Source: Oscillospiraceae bacterium (lineage in GTDB: Bacteria; Bacillota; Clostridia; Oscillospirales; CAG-272). From it: DNA of 64,000 nt. The stretch is taken from assembly GCA_015064725.1 (NCBI GenBank), contig SVRQ01000002.1:78753-142752 (forward strand), read 5' to 3'. A program made the position numbers and the translations under genes. The notes under the pieces were generated by a model that worked only from the letters and a program-made list of their open reading frames with translations, was not told where the DNA came from and made no database searches. Below are positions 1 through 9,943 of the stretch, piece by piece (the stretch's first letter is position 1; each line of letters opens with the position of its first letter).

Positions 1-1
1 G

Positions 2-229
2 CATTGGGGTATGCTGCGCCCGATACTTCATCCGGGAGAGGGCAGGGTGGATTTCGATGCTCTTATTGCGGCTATGCCCCGCTATGACTACAGCGTAACG
101 CTGGAAAGCCCCGTGCTTTCGCCGGACGGCGCGATAAACACGGAAAAGCTGAACGCATCCCTTGCATATCTTTACAGAAAATTTGCCGAAAAAGAGCAGA
201 ACGAAAAACTAATTGCGAACAATCGGTAA
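2..229 (+). CDS. C-terminal part of a sugar phosphate isomerase/epimerase-like TIM-barrel protein (5' truncated by window edge)
   Basis: Open frame from the window edge: HWGMLRPILHPGEGRVDFDALIAAM..YSVTLESPV, typical C-terminal layout of this superfamily. Confidence 0.55.
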   Translation, partial: HWGMLRPILHPGEGRVDFDALIAAMPRYDYSVTLESPVLSPDGAINTEKLNASLAYLYRKFAEKEQNEKLIANNR

Positions 230-316
230 ACTTTGCCTTACCTCGGTGGACTTTTTTCACCGTGTGTGATACAATGAAAAAGTATGCAAAACTTTATTTA
301 TATTACGGAGGATAAA

Positions 317-1807
317 ATGGAAAATACAAATAAAAACACCAAAAAGCTCGTGATAATTATCGCGGCGTTTCTCGCCGCGCTCCTTGTCATAGTGCCTTTG
401 GTCGTGCTTTTGGCGGCAAGAAGCACCGCACCGATAGATTTCTTGATGGAGAAGGACCTTTCAAAATACGTTGATTTTGAAATTCCCGAAACAATAAAAT
501 ACGGCGATATTAAAGAAGCCGTTGCTTCCGGATACGACGTTTTCCGCGTGGGGCTCACGGAATCTTATTTCGGAACGGACGTTTACGTTGAAGAGGGCTC
601 TACGATGGACTTTACGCTCTCTGCAGAGCTCGTTACGGAATCCGAGGGTGCGAAGGAATATACCGAGATAACGCTTCCTGCGGAATATGCAAAAATAGTT
701 GGCTACCGCCCTTATTCCGAGGCGGAGAACCGCTTCTTTGACGACGCTCTTGCAAAAGCGGGCAATATTGACGATTACAGCCAATACTACCTCTCCAAAA
801 ATACAGCTGCAAAATTTGAGCTTACGTTGCCGGAGGGAGAGAGATTTGGCGAATACGCGGGCAAGACGCTCCGTTTTACCATTACCGTGACAGATTACGT
901 TTGCCGCTATATCTATCTTTATGACGGCTATGATAATTCCATTACCACGGTTGAGGATTGGTATTGCAAGATAATAACAAGCACCGCAGAAAAGAGCAGC
1001 GGAAAGATCGAGGAGGGGGATATCGTCCTTTTCGATTGCACGGATACTTACAAGAACGGCACAACGGAAAAATACGAAGACCTCTGCATTGAAGCCACGG
1101 GCGATTACCTTGAATACTTTAAGGACCGTTCCGAGGGGGATTCTTTTACCGAAGAGTTTTCCGATATTACGGAGAATTTCGTTATAAAGGGCGTTTATAA
1201 AGCGGAAAACGCAGAGGAAGCCGTGAAAGCGCTCGGATATGACAGCGTTTTTGCCTTGAAGGAGGAGCTTCGCATCTGGTGCTATGCCGTTTACAGCGAT
1301 GGCTTTATGCTCCTTGCAACGCAGAGTGCAAAGGTGCTCTCTTATCCCAAAAACCTTTTGAATACTTACACAAAGCTTGAGGACGCAACGTGGGAAACGG
1401 ATTTCCGCAAGGATGCTGTTTCCTTTGCAGAAGCACTCGGTGACGAAACGGCTCTTGAAACGTACGGCATCACGGGCTATGAAACTATAGAGGATTACCT
1501 GGATGACCTTCTGGAGGACCACGTTAAGACCCTTACGGGAGAGCTTATGACGTCTTTTGCTATGGCAAAGGAATTCGGCGTTTTGGAGGAACTTCACGAA
1601 AGATATGAAACCTCTTTGGCAAGCTATATTGTAAGCGGCGGCTTTGCCAATAAGCAGGAAGCGCTTGAAGCGCTTTATGCAAACGGCGACGAGGCGTGCG
1701 TCTTCTATTCCAACTTCCTTTCCCCCATACTCGGCACGAAGTTTGCGCAGAGAGTTACGGATGCCCCCTTCGCACAGTACCTTACGGACAGTTACGTTTC
1801 CTATTAA
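317..1807 (+). CDS. Membrane-anchored trigger-factor/FKBP-like protein
   Basis: ATG at 317 preceded by GGAGG; N-terminal TM segment (LVIIIAAFLAALLVIVPLVVLLAA); trigger-factor PPIase-like stretch IEEGDIVLFDCTDTYKNG; paralogous layout to the next gene. Confidence 0.6.
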   Translation: MENTNKNTKKLVIIIAAFLAALLVIVPLVVLLAARSTAPIDFLMEKDLSKYVDFEIPETIKYGDIKEAVASGYDVFRVGLTESYFGTDVYVEEGSTMDFTLSAELVTESEGAKEYTEITLPAEYAKIVGYRPYSEAENRFFDDALAKAGNIDDYSQYYLSKNTAAKFELTLPEGERFGEYAGKTLRFTITVTDYVCRYIYLYDGYDNSITTVEDWYCKIITSTAEKSSGKIEEGDIVLFDCTDTYKNGTTEKYEDLCIEATGDYLEYFKDRSEGDSFTEEFSDITENFVIKGVYKAENAEEAVKALGYDSVFALKEELRIWCYAVYSDGFMLLATQSAKVLSYPKNLLNTYTKLEDATWETDFRKDAVSFAEALGDETALETYGITGYETIEDYLDDLLEDHVKTLTGELMTSFAMAKEFGVLEELHERYETSLASYIVSGGFANKQEALEALYANGDEACVFYSNFLSPILGTKFAQRVTDAPFAQYLTDSYVSY

Positions 1808-1832
1808 AAAATAAATGAAAGCGGATGTTACT

Positions 1833-3275
1833 ATGTTTAAAAATATAAAGATAAATTTGAAAAAAATATTGGCGGTATCTCTTGCGGCGGCAACGCTTTG
1901 CGCCGCGGGATGCGGAGAGAAAGAACTGCCCGATTTTGACTATGCTTCGGAGGACCTTTCCTCCTACGTTACTCTGCCCGATATCGGCTCTTACACGCGC
2001 GAGGGTGTTGTTGCCGAATATGAAAAGGCGATCAAGGAGGCGGAGATCCCGGACTCCTATATAATAAGCGGCGGCTCCTATTTTGATTTTTACGTTACGG
2101 CGTATATCAAAAACGGGGAGGAGTTTGAAAAGTACGAAAAGCTTTCTTATGAAACGTACGGCTCTCCCATAAGCGGCTACCGTGTGCTTCAAGACGGAAA
2201 AAACGCGGATTTCGACAAATGCCTTATGGCAAGCGTTATCTCTGCGGAAGAAGCCGCAGTTCAGCCCAGAACGATAAAAAACGGAAAGCAGTTCTCTTTT
2301 ACGCTTGATATCGGTGCGGACAATGAAAACGCCGATATAGCAGGGAAAACGCTTAAATTCGTTATAACCCCCGTAGGCTATACGGCACCGCTTTACGATG
2401 ATGCGGAGCTTAACGTATATACAAGAAAATATTTTGACGGCGTATCAAACAAAACGACGGTAGAGGCCGGCGACGGCGTATTCTTTTCCGTTGTAGCTAC
2501 GGCGGACGGTGCCGCTATCTACACCAACACAAACGCTTTTCTCTTTGTCGGGGACAACAGCCTTTTCCCCGGCTTTGACGAATATCTGATCGGCAAAAAG
2601 GTCGGCGGCTCTAATTTCTCCGTTACATTCAGCAACGATGCTTTTACAAAAGGGAACGGCCTTTTCCTTGCCAACGGCAAAAAAGTGGATTTTTATATCA
2701 ATATAACGAAGATATGCGACACGAAGACCTTGCCTGAAAATGATAATTTCAAAACCGTTTGGGAATTGAAGGAATATTGTGCGCTTGAAAGCTTTGCGAA
2801 AGAATATCTCTACGATGCCGTATTTTCCGATGCGAAAGTAAACTCTTATCCTGAAAAGGGATATGCGAAGATGGAAGAGCAGATGAAAGAGCAGCTAAGC
2901 GGTAACCTCGATTATTACAGAGAATACCTCGAAGAACGCCTTGGCGATGTTTCCGAGGAATACGTTTTTTCTTATATGCAGAAAGAGATCTTCGGTGAGG
3001 AAGAATATGAGGACGCGGAAGCTCTTATCCGCAGTGTTGTAACGGAACAGATGGATTATATTATCAAAAACAACGTGCTTGCGGATATGCTCGGAGTGGA
3101 ATATTCGTATGAGGAATACGAAAAGGACATCAAAGCACTTGTATCCTCCTCCTACCCCGATTATGAGATAACTGTGGAAGAATTTGAAAGCGGTATGCTC
3201 GGCGGAAAACATTATTGGTATGCCTACTTCCTGTATGACAAGATAGTGGAAGCGCTTGCGGACAAGGTAATTTAA
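1833..3275 (+). CDS. Trigger-factor-like lipoprotein (FKBP-like domain plus helical C-terminus)
   Basis: Signal peptide with lipobox-like AAGC; VEAGDGVFFSVVATADG...LFPGFDEYLIGKKVGG resembles the trigger factor PPIase domain. ORF could begin at 1815. Confidence 0.65.
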   Translation: MFKNIKINLKKILAVSLAAATLCAAGCGEKELPDFDYASEDLSSYVTLPDIGSYTREGVVAEYEKAIKEAEIPDSYIISGGSYFDFYVTAYIKNGEEFEKYEKLSYETYGSPISGYRVLQDGKNADFDKCLMASVISAEEAAVQPRTIKNGKQFSFTLDIGADNENADIAGKTLKFVITPVGYTAPLYDDAELNVYTRKYFDGVSNKTTVEAGDGVFFSVVATADGAAIYTNTNAFLFVGDNSLFPGFDEYLIGKKVGGSNFSVTFSNDAFTKGNGLFLANGKKVDFYINITKICDTKTLPENDNFKTVWELKEYCALESFAKEYLYDAVFSDAKVNSYPEKGYAKMEEQMKEQLSGNLDYYREYLEERLGDVSEEYVFSYMQKEIFGEEEYEDAEALIRSVVTEQMDYIIKNNVLADMLGVEYSYEEYEKDIKALVSSSYPDYEITVEEFESGMLGGKHYWYAYFLYDKIVEALADKVI

Positions 3276-3296
3276 ATATTATAAAGATATTTTGAA

Positions 3297-3327
3297 AGCG
3301 GAACTCAAAAAAGAGTTCCGCTTTTTT
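3297..3327 (+). terminator. Rho-independent terminator
   Basis: AGCGGAACTC-aaaaaa-GAGTTCCGCT followed by T-run. Confidence 0.85.
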
Positions 3328-3499
3328 TATCGAAATTAAAATTGAAAATATATTATGAATTTTTTAATTAAATATGGAAAAGATGTTTTGAATGTGGTAT
3401 AATTATATTGATTTTCTATATCATCGTGCCAAAAACACGTTTTAATGTCAAAAAATACCTTGCCAAAACGGCATTTATATAAAGAAAGGCAATATCCCA

Positions 3500-5917
3500 A
3501 TGTCAGAAACAACAGAAAAAATAAGAAAGCTCAAGCTTCCTTGTGTCGCTATGCGTCAGATCGTCGCTTTTCCCGGCATACCGATGAACCTCGACGTTGC
3601 GCGCACCCCCTCCAAGAGAGCTTGCGAAGCCGCAGTACGCGCGGATAATATGATCTTCCTCGTATGCCAGAACGATCCCACGGTGCAGAGTCCTACACAG
3701 AAGGATTGCTATACGGTCGGTACGGTTGCAAAAATAAAACAGCTTGTAAAAGGGCAGGGAACGTCCCTTCACATCATCGTGGAGCCCGTTGCCCGCGCCT
3801 ACGTAGAGGAAATTACGTTTGATAAATACCTGAGTGCAACGGTTATGGAAAAGAGAATATACGTTGAGGAGGGCGGCGGCATCAAGGGCGAGGCCCTTAT
3901 GAGGGACGTGCGCCGGCTCCTCGGAGATTTTACAAAGCTTCTTCCCAAATTCTCCAAGGAGCTTTGGTTCGTCATAAATTCCATAGAGGACCCGGGCGTG
4001 ATAGGCGACTTCGTTTCCTCCAACGTGGTATCCGATATACACGATAAGCAGATGCTGCTTGAAGAGTTCGACCCCATTACAAGACTCCAAAAGCTGCTTA
4101 TAATCCTTGAACGCGAAAAGGAGATCCTTTTAACGGAAGCAAAGATCCAGGAAGAGGTCCGTGAAAATATGGATCGCAACCAGCGCGATTACTACCTGCG
4201 CGAACAGCTCAAGGTCATCCAGAGCGAGCTTGGCGAGGACGCAGACCTTGATGACGATATTATCGAATACAGAAAAAAGATAGCGGATGGGAAATTCCCG
4301 AAGGAAGTTGCGGAAAGACTCGAACGCGAGATAAAGAAGCTGCAGCGTACACCCGTCGGCTCTGCGGATAACGTCGTTATCCGCAACTATATAGAAGCGT
4401 GCCTTGAAATTCCGTGGTCAAAATCCACAAAGGAACGTAACGACGTTAAGATGGTGCAGAAGATCCTTGACGAAGACCACGACGGACTTGAAAAAGTAAA
4501 AGAGCGAATCGTGGAGTATATGTCTGCAATAAAGCTTAACCCCGAGCTTAAAAACCAGGTAATCTGCCTTGTGGGTCCTCCCGGAACGGGTAAGACCTCC
4601 ATTGCCGCGTCTATTGCACGCGCAACGAAGCGCAAATACGTCCGCGTTTCCCTCGGCGGTGTCCACGATGAGGCGGAGATCCGCGGCCACAGAAAAACTT
4701 ACGTCGGCTCTATGCCCGGCAGAATAGTTCAGGCGCTCTGCCAGGCAGAGTCCAATAACCCCCTTATCCTTCTTGACGAGATAGATAAGATGGCAAGCGA
4801 TATGCGCGGCGACCCCGCGAGCGCTATGCTTGAGGTTCTTGATGGGGAGCAGAACAAGACCTTCCGCGACCACTTCGTGGAAATGCCCGTCGATCTTTCC
4901 CGTTGTATGTTTATTGCAACGGCGAACACGCTAGACACCATAGCGCGCCCCTTGCTCGACCGAATGGAGATAATCGAGCTTAAAAGCTATACAAGACAGG
5001 AGAAATTCTCTATCGCGCGCAATCACCTTATTCCCAAGCAGAAAAAACGCCACGGTCTTAAAGGCAGAATGTTCACGCTTGAAGATGATGCGCTTTATAC
5101 GATCATCGACCGTTATACGCGCGAAAGCGGCGTGAGAAGCCTTGAGCGTCTTATTGCAAGATGCTGCCGCAAGGCGGCGAAGCTCATCTCCCTCGACGGA
5201 GAAAAGAGTGTGCGCGTGACAAAGGCGAACCTTACGGATTTTGTCGGTGTTTCCAAGATAATTCCCGAAAAGGTTTACGATTTTGATGAAGTAGGCACGT
5301 CGCAAGGTATGGCTTGGACAGAGGTCGGCGGCTCGCTTCTTCGCATAGAGTCCGTTGCTATGGAAGGCACGGGCAAGATAGAGCTTACGGGCTCTTTGGG
5401 CGACGTTATGAAGGAGTCCGCGCGTGCCGCGGTAAGCTATATCCGCGCCCACGCACGCGAGCTTGGAATAGAACCCGATTTCTACAAGACAAAAGATATA
5501 CATATCCATTTTCCCGAGGGTGCGGTCCCCAAGGACGGCCCTTCCGCAGGTACGGCTATCACGACCTCGCTTGTAAGCGAGCTTACGGGAATACCCTGCC
5601 GCCGCGACGTTTCTATGACGGGCGAGATCACTCTCCACGGCAGAGTGACGGCGATCGGAGGCTTGCGCGAAAAGACGATGGCGGCATACCTTGCAGGTAT
5701 AAAAACGATCCTTATCCCCAAAGAAAACGAGGCGGATATGGAGGAGATCGCGGACGAGGTAAAGGCTAACGTCCGTATCGTTACCGTTTCAAACGTGGCG
5801 CAGGCGCTTTCCATTGCTCTTGCGGAAAATCCCTTTGAAAGAAAAACGGCGAGCGATCCGCTTCCCGTTTCCGAAAACAGCGCATCCTGCGGCACTTCCC
5901 GCACAAGCGCAAGATAA
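3500..5917 (+). CDS. lon: ATP-dependent endopeptidase La (Lon)
   Basis: Walker A GPPGTGKTSIA, LLDEIDKM, catalytic Ser motif PKDGPSAGTA; full length 805 aa. Confidence 0.97.
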   Translation: MSETTEKIRKLKLPCVAMRQIVAFPGIPMNLDVARTPSKRACEAAVRADNMIFLVCQNDPTVQSPTQKDCYTVGTVAKIKQLVKGQGTSLHIIVEPVARAYVEEITFDKYLSATVMEKRIYVEEGGGIKGEALMRDVRRLLGDFTKLLPKFSKELWFVINSIEDPGVIGDFVSSNVVSDIHDKQMLLEEFDPITRLQKLLIILEREKEILLTEAKIQEEVRENMDRNQRDYYLREQLKVIQSELGEDADLDDDIIEYRKKIADGKFPKEVAERLEREIKKLQRTPVGSADNVVIRNYIEACLEIPWSKSTKERNDVKMVQKILDEDHDGLEKVKERIVEYMSAIKLNPELKNQVICLVGPPGTGKTSIAASIARATKRKYVRVSLGGVHDEAEIRGHRKTYVGSMPGRIVQALCQAESNNPLILLDEIDKMASDMRGDPASAMLEVLDGEQNKTFRDHFVEMPVDLSRCMFIATANTLDTIARPLLDRMEIIELKSYTRQEKFSIARNHLIPKQKKRHGLKGRMFTLEDDALYTIIDRYTRESGVRSLERLIARCCRKAAKLISLDGEKSVRVTKANLTDFVGVSKIIPEKVYDFDEVGTSQGMAWTEVGGSLLRIESVAMEGTGKIELTGSLGDVMKESARAAVSYIRAHARELGIEPDFYKTKDIHIHFPEGAVPKDGPSAGTAITTSLVSELTGIPCRRDVSMTGEITLHGRVTAIGGLREKTMAAYLAGIKTILIPKENEADMEEIADEVKANVRIVTVSNVAQALSIALAENPFERKTASDPLPVSENSASCGTSRTSAR

Positions 5918-5940
5918 ATTTAACATTTAGAGGAAAAAAT

Positions 5941-6543
5941 ATGCTGAACACACAAAACGTTGTGCTTTCTATGACGGCGGGCTTGCCGACGCAGTTCCCC
6001 AAGGATGAGCTTCCCCAGATAGCTCTTTCGGGACGCTCCAACGTGGGCAAAAGCTCGCTTATAAACACGGTCCTCGGCAGAAAAAATTTTGCGCGTGTCA
6101 GCTCCGCGCCCGGAAAGACGATAACGATAAACTTTTATAATATAGATAAAAAGATCTATCTTGTCGATCTCCCCGGCTACGGCTACGCAAAGCGCACGGC
6201 AGAGGAACAGAAAAAATTCTCGGGTCTTACGGACACGTATCTTCGCCGTAACACGCCCGGTCTTATCGTCCAGCTCGTTGACCTGAAAGCAGGTGCTACG
6301 GCGGACGACCGTATGATGTTCGATTTTATGAACAGCACGGGGATCCCGTATATCATCGCGGCAACAAAATGCGATAAACTCAACAAAACGGAAAGAAACG
6401 CGCACCTTGCCTCTCTTTCCGAGGACCCTCTTCTCAATCCGCCGCACGCGGTAAAGAAGATAGACATCATTCCGTTCTCCTCGCTGAACGGCGAGGGTAA
6501 AGCGGAGCTGCTTTCCGTTATATCCGCACTTGCCGAAAAATAA
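5941..6543 (+). CDS. engB: Ribosome biogenesis GTP-binding protein YihA/YsxC (EngB)
   Basis: GRSNVGKSSLIN, DLPGYGYA, TKCDK motifs; directly after lon as in other Bacillota. Confidence 0.95.
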   Translation: MLNTQNVVLSMTAGLPTQFPKDELPQIALSGRSNVGKSSLINTVLGRKNFARVSSAPGKTITINFYNIDKKIYLVDLPGYGYAKRTAEEQKKFSGLTDTYLRRNTPGLIVQLVDLKAGATADDRMMFDFMNSTGIPYIIAATKCDKLNKTERNAHLASLSEDPLLNPPHAVKKIDIIPFSSLNGEGKAELLSVISALAEK

Positions 6544-6566
6544 ATTTTTGGATTGGAAAGAATTAA

Positions 6567-7229
6567 ATGCCACAACAACTGATAATGAGATTATTCGGAA
6601 TATTGCTTACCGTGCCGGCGGCGCTCATTTCCATCGCCGTTCACGAAAGCGCCCACGGGTACGTTTCCTATAAGCAGGGCGACCCGACGGCAAGAAACCT
6701 TGGGCGTATAACGCTCAACCCCTTAAAGCACTTTGACATTATGGGCTTTATATGTATGGTGCTTTTCCGCGTGGGCTGGGCAAAGCCCGTTCCCGTAAAT
6801 CCGCGCTACTATAAAAACCCTCGCCGCGGTATGGCGATAACAGCCGCGGCAGGCCCCGTATCCAACATAATTATGGCGTTCATAGGCGTTATAGGCTATG
6901 AGCTTGTGGGGCTAATCTTTCGGGAGATGAATACGGCATATTATATATGCGTGACGATATATATGTTTTTCCAAGTTTTTGCAAGTCTTAACGTATTTCT
7001 TGCTATATTCAATCTTATTCCCGTGCCGCCGTTCGATGGCTCCAGGATCGCGTATATCTTTATGCCGCCGAAGGCGTATTTCGGAATTATGAAGTATGAA
7101 AGATACATTATGCTCGGTATGATAGCGATCCTCTGGCTTGGCGTGCTGGATACACCGCTTGACTTTCTTTCAACATCGATACTGAACGGTATGGAATGGC
7201 TTGTAGAGCTTGTACCTATTTTCAAATAA
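6567..7229 (+). CDS. Site-2 protease family (M50) membrane metalloprotease
   Basis: HESAHGYVSYKQGDPTARNLGRITLNPLKH and NLIPVPPFDGSRI motifs. Confidence 0.9.
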   Translation: MPQQLIMRLFGILLTVPAALISIAVHESAHGYVSYKQGDPTARNLGRITLNPLKHFDIMGFICMVLFRVGWAKPVPVNPRYYKNPRRGMAITAAAGPVSNIIMAFIGVIGYELVGLIFREMNTAYYICVTIYMFFQVFASLNVFLAIFNLIPVPPFDGSRIAYIFMPPKAYFGIMKYERYIMLGMIAILWLGVLDTPLDFLSTSILNGMEWLVELVPIFK

Positions 7230-7246
7230 AACATTCGGAGTAATAA

Positions 7247-8011
7247 ATGTCGGAACTCGTTTTTAAAACGGGCGCGTACGAAGGCCCTCTGGAGCTTTTG
7301 CTTGCCCTTATCGCAAAAAACAAAATGAATATCTTCGATATCCAAATACACGTCCTCTTTGACCAGTATATGGCGTACGTGGAGGAGATGAAGCGTATGG
7401 ATATGGAGGTTGCGGGTGAGTTTATCACGATGGCGGCGGAGCTTATGCTTATAAAAAGCAAGATGCTCCTGCCCAAGCAGGAGGAGGATCCGAGGGAGGA
7501 GCTTGTCCGCAAGCTTATGGAATACAAGACCGCAAAGGAGGCGGCAAGCATACTTGCTCTGCGTGCGCGTGAGTTCGGCGGAAGATTCGAGAAAGAAACG
7601 GACGAAATAAAGCCCGATAAAAACGCGGTGCTTGACCTTGACGTCAACCTGCTGACGGGCGCACTTTCGCGCCTGCTATTTAAGATGGCGAACAAGGATA
7701 AAGAGGAAGAAAGCGCCCCGATAGAGCTTATAAATCCGCTTATCAAGAAAAAGACGGTGTCCATACCGGGCAAGGTGCTTTCCATTATGCGAAAGATGCT
7801 GAAAAGGAGGAACGTCTATTTCGACGAATTTTTCGAGGATGTCCGCAGCCGTTCGGAGCTTGTGGCAACGTTTTATGCCGTGCTTGAGCTTCTGAAAGCG
7901 GGAAGGATCTCTCTTGAACGTGAATATTCCGCAGACGGTATGGAAAATATCCTTTTAACACTTAACAGAGAACACAATATAAGAAAAAAAGAAGAAGAGG
8001 AGGCGGGCTAA
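7247..8011 (+). CDS. scpA: Segregation and condensation protein A
   Basis: YEGPLELLLALIAKNKMNIFDIQI N-terminus; followed by scpB. Confidence 0.93.
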   Translation: MSELVFKTGAYEGPLELLLALIAKNKMNIFDIQIHVLFDQYMAYVEEMKRMDMEVAGEFITMAAELMLIKSKMLLPKQEEDPREELVRKLMEYKTAKEAASILALRAREFGGRFEKETDEIKPDKNAVLDLDVNLLTGALSRLLFKMANKDKEEESAPIELINPLIKKKTVSIPGKVLSIMRKMLKRRNVYFDEFFEDVRSRSELVATFYAVLELLKAGRISLEREYSADGMENILLTLNREHNIRKKEEEEAG

Positions 8012-8575
8012 ATGTTTGATGAACCCTTGGAGCTCAGAGAGAGCCTTTCGGGCGACGAAGCTAAAAAAGTTTTGGAGGCCGTGCTTTTTGCCGCCGGACA
8101 CGCCGTGACGTATAAAAAGCTTGCCGAAGTTATGAATATGGCGGAGGAAGACGTTCGCACGCTCGTTTCCGAATATCAGCAAGAGTATGACGCCTCTATT
8201 CCGCGTGGGATACAGCTTTTGACTCTCGGAAACGCCTGCCAGCTCGTTACAAAGGAGGAGTATGCGGGATATATCCGCACTGCCCTTGGTATAAAGGATG
8301 GCGGCAACCTCGCAAAATCGGCTTTGGAAACTCTTGCCATCATCGCATATAACCAGCCCGTAACGAAGACATATGTGGATCAGGTGCGCGGTGCGGACAG
8401 CGCGTACGCGGTAAACTCTCTGCTTGACAGAGGGCTTATCGAATGTCAGGGCAGGCTTGACGTGCCCGGAAAGCCCAGACTGTACGGAACGACGGCAACG
8501 TTTTTGCGCTCCTTCGGGCTTAACTCTATAGAGGAGCTTCCTCCGCTGGAGCTTTCCGCAGGGGAAAATCTATGA
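8012..8575 (+). CDS. scpB: Segregation and condensation protein B
   Basis: ALETLAIIAYNQPVTKTYVDQVRGADS, LYGTTATFLRSFGL motifs; abuts scpA. Confidence 0.94.
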   Translation: MFDEPLELRESLSGDEAKKVLEAVLFAAGHAVTYKKLAEVMNMAEEDVRTLVSEYQQEYDASIPRGIQLLTLGNACQLVTKEEYAGYIRTALGIKDGGNLAKSALETLAIIAYNQPVTKTYVDQVRGADSAYAVNSLLDRGLIECQGRLDVPGKPRLYGTTATFLRSFGLNSIEELPPLELSAGENL

Positions 8576-9303
8576 CGGCGCTCATAATTATAGGCTCTGT
8601 CTTACTGCTGTTTTTCCTGATAGGCTGTATAAGACCGCACGTGTTTCTTCGTGTGAAGGAAGACTTTGAGGTCAGAATAAAAGTACTTTTTATAAACAAG
8701 CGCGTGTTCACGACAAAAAAGACCGAACCGCCCGACCCGGAGCTTGACCTGCCGCAAAAGAAGAAAAAGCCTAAAAAGAAAAAAACGAAAAAGAAAAAGA
8801 GCACGGATAAAAATAAACCGAAAACGAAGATAGCCATTATGGATATCCTCGATATGGTGAAAAAGCTTATTGCAACTGTATTTAAAAAGTTTAAAAGATA
8901 TTTGCGCGTGCGCGTATATAATTTCTCCGTGGACGTTGCCACGGGGGACGCGGCGAAAACAGCGATACTTTTCGGCGCGGTGTGCGGTGCGTGCAGCCTC
9001 ATATTCGAGATACTTGAGGGTGCGATGGATTTTCGCATAAATGATGACGCGGACATCGGCGCCAGATGCGATTACCTTTCCGAAAAGACAAGGGCAAATA
9101 TAGAGGTGGATATATCGATTTCCGTGGGCCAAGTGGTAAGGCTTGCACTTTCTGCCGCAGGCGTGGCGCTTTGGGGGCTTCTTACCGCAAAAAAGACAAA
9201 GAAGACGCCCAAGCAGAAAAAGAACGAAAAAATTAAAGAAAACAAAGATAAAAAAGAAATAACAGCGGCGCAAACGCCGGAAAGGAACGAAGACAATGCG
9301 TGA
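8572..9303 (+). CDS. DUF2953 domain-containing protein
   Basis: N-terminal TM, Lys-rich linker, position between scpB and ytfJ as in clostridia. Confidence 0.7.
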   Translation: MTALIIIGSVLLLFFLIGCIRPHVFLRVKEDFEVRIKVLFINKRVFTTKKTEPPDPELDLPQKKKKPKKKKTKKKKSTDKNKPKTKIAIMDILDMVKKLIATVFKKFKRYLRVRVYNFSVDVATGDAAKTAILFGAVCGACSLIFEILEGAMDFRINDDADIGARCDYLSEKTRANIEVDISISVGQVVRLALSAAGVALWGLLTAKKTKKTPKQKKNEKIKENKDKKEITAAQTPERNEDNA

Positions 9304-9859
9304 AAAAACTCAGGAACAGAACAACGAAAAAAACAAGATAAGTGAGCTTATCAAGGAATCCTTGGGCAGCGTGCGCGAATTTTTGGACGCAAATACCGTT
9401 ACGGGTACGCCCATCGAAACAGCTTCCGGCACGGTCATCATCCCGATCTCCAAGATCTCTATGGGATTTGCCGGCGGCGGCAACGATTACGCAGGCAAGA
9501 ACGCAAGCGCAAAGCAGAAGAACAATTTCGGCGGAGGCGGCGGCACGGGCGTTTCCGTTGTTCCGATCGGTTTCCTCGTTGTTGACAGCGAGGGCAAGGT
9601 GGAGATGATAAACATCAACAACCCCGGCAACGATATCGGCTCCTCTATCGAAAGCATTGTGGAAAAGCTTCCCGCGATTATGGACAAGCTCAAAGAGACG
9701 TTTGAAAAGAAAAAGGCGGAAAAAGAAGAAAAGAAGGCGGAAGAAGCCACCGAAAACGCCGAAAACACGGAAAACGCCGAAAGCAAACAGGAAGAAAACG
9801 AAAAGACTGAAAAAAGTTTTGAAATAAAATCCTCCAAAACGGAAGAAAAAGCCGAATAA
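9296..9859 (+). CDS. ytfJ: YtfJ/GerW family sporulation protein
   Basis: TVTGTPIETASGTVIIPISKISMGFAGGG ... GGGGGTGVSVVPIGFLVV signature. Confidence 0.88.
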   Translation: MREKTQEQNNEKNKISELIKESLGSVREFLDANTVTGTPIETASGTVIIPISKISMGFAGGGNDYAGKNASAKQKNNFGGGGGTGVSVVPIGFLVVDSEGKVEMININNPGNDIGSSIESIVEKLPAIMDKLKETFEKKKAEKEEKKAEEATENAENTENAESKQEENEKTEKSFEIKSSKTEEKAE

Positions 9860-9943
9860 AGCGGCTTTTTCCACGGCGTATTCGGAATAAAAACGAAAAA
9901 TTCCCGAAAAATATATTTAAAAATATATTTTCGGAGAAGAAGA

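Noticed and set aside
461-1597. 378-aa antisense ORF over the first trigger-factor-like gene
   Set aside because: No domain or RBS support; sense gene is well supported.
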